Below, piece after piece: positions 24,596 through 30,587 of a DNA stretch of 30,587 nucleotides. The notes beneath the pieces were generated by a model. The model had not been told where the DNA came from and did no database searches. It saw nothing but the letters and a program-made list of their open reading frames with translations. The stretch covers positions 1-30,587 of the forward strand of contig NZ_QFAY01000029.1 of the NCBI RefSeq assembly GCF_017884005.1, read 5' to 3'. The translations under genes and the position numbers were made by a program. This stretch comes from Streptococcus panodentis (GTDB taxonomy: Bacteria; Bacillota; Bacilli; Lactobacillales; Streptococcaceae). How positions within the stretch are numbered: the first letter of the stretch is position 1; every line of letters begins with the position of its first letter.

Positions 24596-25465
24596 ATGAA
24601 AGGTATTATCCTTGCAGGCGGTTCGGGGACTCGTTTGTATCCTTTGACCCGTGCTGCTTCAAAACAACTCATGCCCATTTATGACAAGCCGATGATTTAC
24701 TATCCCTTGTCCACTCTCATGCTGGCAGGGATCAAAGATATTTTGATTATCTCAACGCCGACGGATTTGCCTCGTTTTGAGGATCTGCTGGGAGATGGCT
24801 CTGAGTTTGGTATCAAGCTCTCTTATGCAGAGCAGCCAAGTCCGGACGGGCTGGCACAAGCCTTTATCATTGGGGCCGATTTCATTGGAGATGACCGCGT
24901 GGCGCTGATTCTTGGGGATAATATTTACCATGGACCAGGTCTGAGTAAAATGCTCCAAAATGCTGCGGCTAAGGAAAAAGGAGCAACTGTTTTTGGCTAC
25001 CATGTCAAGGATCCAGAACGCTTTGGTGTTGTAGAATTTGATGAAAATATGAATGCTATCTCCATCGAAGAAAAACCGGAACAGCCGCGCTCTAACTATG
25101 CAGTGACTGGACTCTATTTCTATGATAACGATGTTGTAGAAATTGCCAAGAACATCAAACCAAGTCCTCGCGGAGAATTGGAAATCACAGATGTCAACAA
25201 GGCATACTTGGATCGTGGTGATTTGTCTGTTGAGCTCATGGGACGTGGTTTTGCCTGGTTGGATACAGGCACCCATGAAAGTCTCTTAGAAGCCGCTCAA
25301 TATATTGAAACTGTTCAGCGGATGCAGAACGTTCAGGTGGCCAATCTGGAAGAAATTGCCTATCGTATGGGATATATCACTAAAGAGCAAGTGCACGAAT
25401 TGGCGCAGCCATTGAAAAAGAATGAGTATGGCCACTATCTCTTGCGCTTGATTGGAGAAGAATAA
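24596..25465 (+). CDS. rmlA: Glucose-1-phosphate thymidylyltransferase
   Basis: RmlA makes dTDP-glucose from dTTP and glucose-1-phosphate, the first step to dTDP-L-rhamnose for wall polysaccharides. The nucleotide site [11 protein letters not shown] is at residues 8-18, followed by [32 protein letters not shown] near residue 105 and the [16 protein letters not shown] block near 170 are further family motifs. Length is 289 residues, the usual size of the short RmlA class. It heads rmlA-rmlC-rmlB with 4 nt between its stop codon and the rmlC ATG. Confidence 0.96.
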   Translation: MKGIILAGGSGTRLYPLTRAASKQLMPIYDKPMIYYPLSTLMLAGIKDILIISTPTDLPRFEDLLGDGSEFGIKLSYAEQPSPDGLAQAFIIGADFIGDDRVALILGDNIYHGPGLSKMLQNAAAKEKGATVFGYHVKDPERFGVVEFDENMNAISIEEKPEQPRSNYAVTGLYFYDNDVVEIAKNIKPSPRGELEITDVNKAYLDRGDLSVELMGRGFAWLDTGTHESLLEAAQYIETVQRMQNVQVANLEEIAYRMGYITKEQVHELAQPLKKNEYGHYLLRLIGEE

Positions 25466-25469
25466 GAAG

Positions 25470-26063
25470 ATGACGGAACAATTTTTTGATAAGGAATTAG
25501 CAGCGCGTGAGGTTCCTGGAATCCCAGGTATGCTGGAGTTTGATATCCCTGTTCGTGGAGACAACCGAGGTTGGTTCAAGGAGAATTTCCAAAAGGAAAA
25601 AATGCTGCCGCTAGGCTTTCCTGAAAGTTTTTTTGCAGAAGGAAAACTGCAAAATAATGTCAGCTTTTCTCGTAAAAATGTCCTGCGTGGACTTCATGCA
25701 GAGCCCTGGGACAAGTACATCTCTGTTGCCGATGACGGTAAGGTGCTAGGTTCTTGGGTCGACCTGCGTGAGGGCGAGACCTTTGGCAATACCTACCAGA
25801 CAGTAATCGATGCCAGCAAGGGTATTTTTGTGCCACGCGGCGTAGCTAACGGCTTCCAAGTCCTTTCTGACACGGTTTCCTATAGCTATCTAGTAAACGA
25901 CTACTGGGCTTTGGAACTCAAACCTAAGTATGCCTTTGTCAACTATGCAGACCCAGCTCTAGGCATCCAGTGGGAAAACCTAGAAGCAGCAGAAGTCTCA
26001 GAAGCAGACAAGAACCATCCATTACTTAAGGATGTCAAACCTTTGAGGAAAGAAGATTTGTAA
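25470..26063 (+). CDS. rmlC: dTDP-4-dehydrorhamnose 3,5-epimerase
   Basis: RmlC epimerises C3 and C5 of dTDP-4-keto-6-deoxyglucose. This 197-residue cupin aligns with the streptococcal RmlC subgroup: the catalytic residues reported for the S. suis enzyme appear at the same numbers, H76 and K82 in RGLHAEPWDKYI, Y140 in SYSYLVN, and D180 in SEADKNHP. The ATG at 25470 is used; an upstream TTG inside rmlA was rejected. It lies between rmlA and rmlB; rmlB proper begins 214 nt later, with an odd hydrophobic ORF in between. Confidence 0.95.
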   Translation: MTEQFFDKELAAREVPGIPGMLEFDIPVRGDNRGWFKENFQKEKMLPLGFPESFFAEGKLQNNVSFSRKNVLRGLHAEPWDKYISVADDGKVLGSWVDLREGETFGNTYQTVIDASKGIFVPRGVANGFQVLSDTVSYSYLVNDYWALELKPKYAFVNYADPALGIQWENLEAAEVSEADKNHPLLKDVKPLRKEDL

Positions 26064-26072
26064 GAAGAGTGA

Positions 26073-27323
<1,251 letters not shown>

Positions 27324-27388
27324 AAGTGTTTCTCTTTGTAGAGCGGCGGAGTAAAAAGTTTTTGCGATTTTTGACTCAGGTCTAAAAG

Positions 27389-27450
27389 CAGGGGAGCGAG
27401 ACGAAATCCATTTCTAGGAAATTGCGATTTTTGTCCACTCCCTTTTTGCT
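27389..27450 (+). terminator. GGGA-type hairpin repeat/terminator after rmlB
   Basis: GGGGAGCGAGAC (near 27393) faces GTCCACTCCC (near 27433), then TTTTTG. The flanking direct repeat TTGCGATTTTTG (27362, 27423) lies across it. The sequence resembles the streptococcal intergenic repeat containing GGGAGTGGGACAGAAATCG and could act as terminator. Confidence 0.6.
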
Positions 27451-27459
27451 TAAATTCTC

Positions 27460-27520
27460 ACACTATTGTTAGCTTTTTAACATTTCTGTTACAGAAAAAA
27501 ATGCAAAAATAGTGTAAAAT
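27460..27520 (+). promoter_or_regulatory. Nested dyads and possible promoter before the YpmS-like gene
   Basis: ACACTATT (27460-27467) pairs with AATAGTGT (27508-27515). TTTCTGTTACAGAAA (27483-27497) is a palindrome between them. TAAAAT (27515-27520) could be the -10 and overlaps the right arm of the outer dyad; no clear -35 was seen. The region from 27324 to 27583 holds no gene. Confidence 0.35.
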
Positions 27521-27583
27521 AATATAAATCCTTTCTGTGCTTTCAGCCGAAAAGGGATTTTCTTAAGCTAGAGGAATAGAAAC

Positions 27584-28183
27584 ATGAAAATGGTCAAGAG
27601 ATTAGTGGGAATCGCAGTGCTGCTGTTTATCGCGGCGGTCGTTTTTCTGGTTCCCTCATCTGTCAATCAAAGCGAACAGTTAAAGAATGTACAAGGCAGT
27701 GCCTCTTGGATGAGCATTATTGAGCCGACCCTGAGCAATGCCAATCTGACAGCTCAGGGAGTCAATACGGAAGTTTCCCTGAACAGTGTTCAGCTCAATC
27801 AGGTGCTCAAATCTTTCTTGGCGGACAGCCAAAATCAAGAGCTGCTGGACAGTGCCTACAGCATTGACGGCAATAAACTGCGGATTCAGTACCCGGTCAG
27901 GCTGGCCTTTGTTGACAGCAAGCTGGACTTGGAGGTAGATGTCACCGTAGCGGATAATGTCCTGCATGTGAATGTGGACAGCGCCAAGCTGGGTGCTTTT
28001 CCTATCCCTAAATCACTCGTAACAGGCTTGCTCAGGCAGCAGCTGGAAAAATCGGATTCATCTGTCCGAACAGAAGGCGACAGCTTTTTATTCAGCCTTC
28101 CAGAAACCCAGTTCAGTATTAAGAAGATTAATTTCCAAAACGGAACAGCCAAAATCCAGTTCACCATGGGTTATGGATTTTAA
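27584..28183 (+). CDS. YpmS-like (DUF2140) membrane-anchored protein
   Basis: This 199-residue protein has a single N-terminal membrane helix (about residues 5-24, LVGIAVLLFIAAVVFLVPSS) and an extracellular, strand-rich domain. The pattern SLNSVQLNQVLKSFL, then VDSKLDLEVDVTVADNVLHV and GAFPIPKSLVTGLL, resembles YpmS/DUF2140 family members, whose function is unknown. The assignment is by pattern rather than by a diagnostic motif. It has its own promoter-like region and a strong terminator, so it appears to be monocistronic. Confidence 0.55.
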   Translation: MKMVKRLVGIAVLLFIAAVVFLVPSSVNQSEQLKNVQGSASWMSIIEPTLSNANLTAQGVNTEVSLNSVQLNQVLKSFLADSQNQELLDSAYSIDGNKLRIQYPVRLAFVDSKLDLEVDVTVADNVLHVNVDSAKLGAFPIPKSLVTGLLRQQLEKSDSSVRTEGDSFLFSLPETQFSIKKINFQNGTAKIQFTMGYGF

Positions 28184-28189
28184 AAAAAG

Positions 28190-28236
28190 AAAACTTCATT
28201 TGAGGAAGGAAGATTCCAAATCAAATGGAGTTTTTA
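28190..28236 (+). terminator. Terminator after the YpmS-like gene
   Basis: AAAACTTCATTTGA (28190-28203) pairs with TCAAATGGAGTTTT (28221-28234), with one G-T pair, followed by further T. Confidence 0.8.
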
Positions 28237-28269
28237 TGCTCTTATTCAGTAAGATTATTGTGGGGGAAA

Positions 28270-28795
28270 ATGGTGTCTGTTTTTAATATCCTGCCTGCTT
28301 TGATTCAGTGCGCACGCCATCTAGGCTAGCAGTTCAAGAAATTTATGATTTCAATCAGGCCTCTTGCGGTTTGGTTGAGTCAGCTGGTTTTTATCCAATT
28401 TTTGCTAGGGAAAAAGGCCGGGCTTATGCACTTGATTTGATTATGCCCTTGGCGCAGATTCAGCCCAGTCAGTTTTATCTTTCTCAGGAAAAGCTGGACG
28501 GGATCAGTATTGATTTTACCAAACAAGAACTTGAACCTTTGCCTGTCAAGCGCATGGATGGAAAAGTTTTCTTTACTGATGGACATAGCAGGGCCTTTAA
28601 GGCTTATCAGGCTGGTTTATCGGAGCTTCCAGTTTATTTTGACCTAGATGAGCTGGATTGAGATTTCTACAGACATTGTGTCCAAGCTTGTGAGGAAAGA
28701 GGTGTCCTGACCATAGCCAATCTGCAGGAGAGAATTTTGCCTAAGGAAGACTAGCAAAGCCAGTGGCTGAACTGGTGTGAAAAAGAGGCTGGAAA
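28270..28795 (+). pseudogene. Decayed ParB/sulfiredoxin-like gene
   Basis: The best piece is an ORF at 28308-28661 (GTG start). Residues such as LDLIMPLAQIQPSQFYL, then LPVKRMDGKVFFTDGHSRAF and LSELPVYFDLDEL, look like a ParB/Srx superfamily domain with its DGH-x-RA motif. Upstream, ATG 28270 reads MVSVFNILPALIQ in another frame, and seems to be the lost N-terminus joined by a frameshift near 28308. Downstream the frame continues after a TGA (28659-28661) as DFYRHCVQACEERGVL and IANLQERILPKED, then TAG (28752-28754). So at least one frameshift and two stops interrupt the gene. The intact function is unknown. The 3' limit is approximate. Confidence 0.65.
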
Positions 28796-28828
28796 ATTTA
28801 ATAAGACCTGCTATCAACGAAGCTCTTG

Positions 28829-28837
28829 TGTTATAAT
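28829..28837 (+). promoter_or_regulatory. Extended -10 promoter for cutC
   Basis: TGT-TATAAT at 28829-28837, about 40 nt before the cutC ATG. The -35 is weak. Confidence 0.65.
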
Positions 28838-28876
28838 AGAGAGAAGGAATCCATCTATCAAATAAGGGGCGAGAAG

Positions 28877-29509
28877 ATGATTTATGAATTTTGTGCTGAA
28901 AATACGACCTTGCTGGAAAAGGCCATGCAGGCTGGTGCCCGGCGGATTGAACTCTGCGATAATCTGGCAGTTGGCGGGACAACACCCAGCTTTGGTACTG
29001 TCAGGGCTGCAGTTGAGCTGGGCCGGCGTTATGATACCAGCATTATGACCATGATTCGCCCGCGCGGCGGTGATTTTGTCTATGCTGATCTGGAGATTGA
29101 GATTATGCTGGCCGATATTAAAAAGGCCAAGGAAGCCGGCAGTCAGGGGGTGGTTTTTGGCGCTCTTAATGAAGCCAAGGAGCTGGACATTCCCAAGATG
29201 AAGCGGCTGCTGGATGCTTCTAGGGGCATGGAGGTGGTCTTTCACATGGCCTTTGATGTCCTTGCCAGATATTCCCAGCCGGCAGCCATGGACTGGCTGA
29301 TTGAGCATGGAGTGGGGCGCATCCTGACCCACGGCGGTCCGGCCGGACAGCCGATTGAAGAGCATGTCGACTGGCTGGATGAGCTGCTGGAGCACGCAGC
29401 GGACCGCATTGAGCTGCTGCCGGGCGGCGGGATCAGTCTGGTCAATCGTGACTGGCTTGCTGAGCGTTTGGCAGTTAATCAGCTGCATGGCACCAGAATT
29501 GTTTTTTAG
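28877..29509 (+). CDS. cutC: CutC family protein (copper homeostasis)
   Basis: This 210-residue TIM-barrel protein of the CutC family opens MIYEFCAENTTLLEKAMQAG and carries the family blocks ARRIELCDNLAVGGTTPS, MTMIRPRGGDFVY and RILTHGGPAG. The name comes from copper-tolerance work in E. coli; the direct biochemical role remains debated. The start is set by its strong similarity to CutC N-termini and a GGGGCGAGAAG stretch just upstream. A GTG-led longer frame overlaps the promoter and is rejected. It is followed after 57 nt by an MmcQ/YjbR gene that may be co-transcribed. Confidence 0.93.
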   Translation: MIYEFCAENTTLLEKAMQAGARRIELCDNLAVGGTTPSFGTVRAAVELGRRYDTSIMTMIRPRGGDFVYADLEIEIMLADIKKAKEAGSQGVVFGALNEAKELDIPKMKRLLDASRGMEVVFHMAFDVLARYSQPAAMDWLIEHGVGRILTHGGPAGQPIEEHVDWLDELLEHAADRIELLPGGGISLVNRDWLAERLAVNQLHGTRIVF

Positions 29510-29566
29510 GAGATAGGAGTTTGTCCTGGCCGGAAGCTCGCTATCAGAGAGGAGCTGCAGAAGCAG

Positions 29567-30238
29567 ATGTTAGATATCTTTGAGAAATACAAGGCTGATC
29601 GGGAACGGCTGCTGGCCTATGGCTTTGAGCAGGACGGCAGCAGCTGCCGCTATCGTCAGGAGATTATGGATGGGGATTTTGAGCTGCTGCTAATCTGGCA
29701 GCAGACTTCCCTTGATTATCAGGTTTTTGACCTAGAGACCGGAGATGAGTACCGGCAGGTCAAGATGGAGTCCATAACCGGAGAGTTTGTCGGGCAGGTC
29801 CGGGAAGCCTGTCAGCAAGCTCTGCTGGAGATTCGCCGTCAGTGCTTCATTGAGATTGGCTTTCTCTATGAGCAGAGTCAGCGGCTGAGGGACTATGTGG
29901 CCGAGACTTATCAGGGCCAGCTGGAGTATCTGTGGGAAAAGTCTGACAGGAAAAGCAGGACCCATGCCGGGGTTTTCCGTCATCAAGGCAGCAAAAAATG
30001 GTACGGAGCCTTTCTGACGACGGACTGGTCCAAGTTTGAAAAAGACCGCAGCGGCAGCATTGAAGTGCTCAATGTCAAAAATAATCAGGTGGCAGAACTG
30101 ACTCGACAGGCCGGTATATATCCAGCCTTTCACATGAATAAGAAATACTGGCTCAGCCTGCCTTTGGACGGAACTCTGAGCGACCGGCAGATTTTTGACC
30201 TGCTGGATACCAGTTTTGAGCTGACGAAGAGGAAATGA
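29567..30238 (+). CDS. MmcQ/YjbR family protein with N-terminal extension
   Basis: This 223-residue protein ends in an MmcQ/YjbR (CyaY-like fold) domain. The segment SKKWYGAFLTTDWSKF near residues 142-157, then SIEVLNVKNN and GIYPAFHMNKKYWLSLPLDGTLSD, is the family signature. About 100 residues precede it (MLDIFEKYKADRERLLAYGF onwards), acidic and helical. Members are small DNA-binding-like proteins of unknown role. GAGGAG near 29548-29554 is about 12 nt before the ATG. The gene ends at a hairpin terminator. Confidence 0.85.
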   Translation: MLDIFEKYKADRERLLAYGFEQDGSSCRYRQEIMDGDFELLLIWQQTSLDYQVFDLETGDEYRQVKMESITGEFVGQVREACQQALLEIRRQCFIEIGFLYEQSQRLRDYVAETYQGQLEYLWEKSDRKSRTHAGVFRHQGSKKWYGAFLTTDWSKFEKDRSGSIEVLNVKNNQVAELTRQAGIYPAFHMNKKYWLSLPLDGTLSDRQIFDLLDTSFELTKRK

Positions 30239-30266
30239 ACACGGCTCCCGCTGTGTTTCTTTTTCT
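30238..30266 (+). terminator. Terminator after the MmcQ/YjbR gene
   Basis: AACACGGC (30238-30245) pairs with GCTGTGTT (30250-30257), one G-T pair, loop TCCC, then TCTTTTTC. Confidence 0.7.
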
Positions 30267-30316
30267 ATCTGCTATCGTCATTTCGTTTATCTTTTATGAC
30301 TTTGTCAGCTCGCTGT

Positions 30317-30425
30317 CCTATCGTCCTGTATGTTAAGCGATAGGCCGAGAGGCTGAGACAGACTCCCATGATGGCTGCGCCCTCACCCACAGAGGGAGCT
30401 ATCTTCGGGAAGATACCGTATAAAA
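30317..30425 (+). repeat. Hairpin-rich repeat segment with an extra ~61 bp relative to the left end
   Basis: CCTATCG / CGATAGG, CCCTC / GAGGG and TATCTT / AAGATA dyads are visible. GGCTGAGACA (30351-30360) matches the reverse complement of the left-end region near 75-84, but about 61 bp (30361-30421) separate it from the rest of the repeat, which is contiguous at the left end. 30353-30370 recurs inverted at 12490-12507. Confidence 0.55.
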
Positions 30426-30495
30426 GTCCTTCAGTCTCGCTTTGTTTTGGTAAAAAACTCTTGACGCGGCAGCTGATTGCTCAAAAGCTCCAGTG
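30426..30495 (-). repeat. Right arm of the 70-bp inverted repeat
   Basis: Reverse complement of 1-70 with two mismatches. The hairpin AAAAGCTCC / GGAGCTTTT straddles its outer end. Confidence 0.85.
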
Positions 30496-30587
30496 GAGCT
30501 TTTGAGGTTTTAGATAGAGCTTCCGAGAGGAAGCAACAAAAGCACTGCTTTGAGGTTGCGGATAGGACTTGCGAAGCAAGTCTCAAC
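30496..30587 (+). repeat. Tandem BOX-B-like units at the window edge
   Basis: Two units of the form TTTGAGGTT, then GATAG and a small hairpin: one at about 30501-30535 with hairpin GCTTCC/GGAAGC, one at about 30550-30583 with GACTTGC/GCAAGTC. They resemble pneumococcal boxB (GAGGTTGCAGATAGAACTGACGAAGTC). The series is cut by the window end. No gene lies in 30267-30587. Confidence 0.45.

Noticed and set aside
30501..30587. tRNA gene in the hairpin-rich end
   Set aside because: The stems are tandem short hairpins without a cloverleaf, T-loop (GTTCRA) or CCA-adjacent acceptor stem.

Overview
The window looks like chromosomal DNA of an oral streptococcus, most like the sanguinis/mitis group. The evidence is streptococcal-type proteins (AroC, TyrA, YlbF-family, RecJ, Apt, DnaD, RmlA/C/B), frequent extended -10 promoters (TGn-TATAAT type), streptococcal MET-boxes upstream of metA, and degenerate BOX-like intergenic repeats. 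The species call is inference. Every gene I accept lies on the + strand. Most of the region is housekeeping.

Layout. 1-255: repeat-rich, hairpin-rich leader before aroC. 256-2907: end of an aromatic amino-acid operon (aroC, tyrA, a YlbF/UPF0342 gene). 3220-6211: HD-domain nucleotidase-like gene and recJ. 6258-9959: an accessory-looking block (AT-richer ASCH-domain gene, amidase, amino-acid ABC binding protein and permease without an ATPase). 10078-12482: apt, metA with two MET-boxes and a long structured leader, and dnaD. 12599-16084: GST-like yghU, overlapping trmK and nif3-family genes, and a DadA-like FAD oxidoreductase. 16086-16626: NUDIX gene broken by a small hairpin element. 16641-17465: ZIP-family metal transporter.

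17517-24446 is the most unusual part. It holds four tandem copies of one secreted, membrane-anchored serine hydrolase of the beta-lactamase/PBP4* fold, followed by an alpha/beta hydrolase. Copy 1 is a remnant frameshifted exactly at the SxxK catalytic motif and closed by a terminator. Copies 2-4 are full length, keep all three catalytic motifs, and carry four C-terminal membrane helices. Copies 1 and 2 have duplicated promoters with two ACCACTTAC repeats 21 bp apart, upstream of an extended -10 that lacks a good -35. That is the layout of LytTR-family response-regulator sites. Copies 2-4 and the alpha/beta hydrolase probably form one operon, induced by a two-component or LytTR membrane-inhibitor system outside the window. 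The paralogues are near-identical at both ends and divergent in the middle, which suggests gene conversion or selection on the central substrate-facing region.

24596-27323: rmlA, rmlC and rmlB for dTDP-rhamnose synthesis; rmlD is not in the window. The rmlB reading frame is open upstream into an AT-rich membrane-helix segment. 27584-30238: a YpmS-like protein, a decayed ParB/Srx-like gene, cutC and an MmcQ/YjbR protein. The window ends in repeats: a 70-bp sequence at 1-70 recurs inverted at 30426-30495, so the whole 30 kb lies between inverted repeats.
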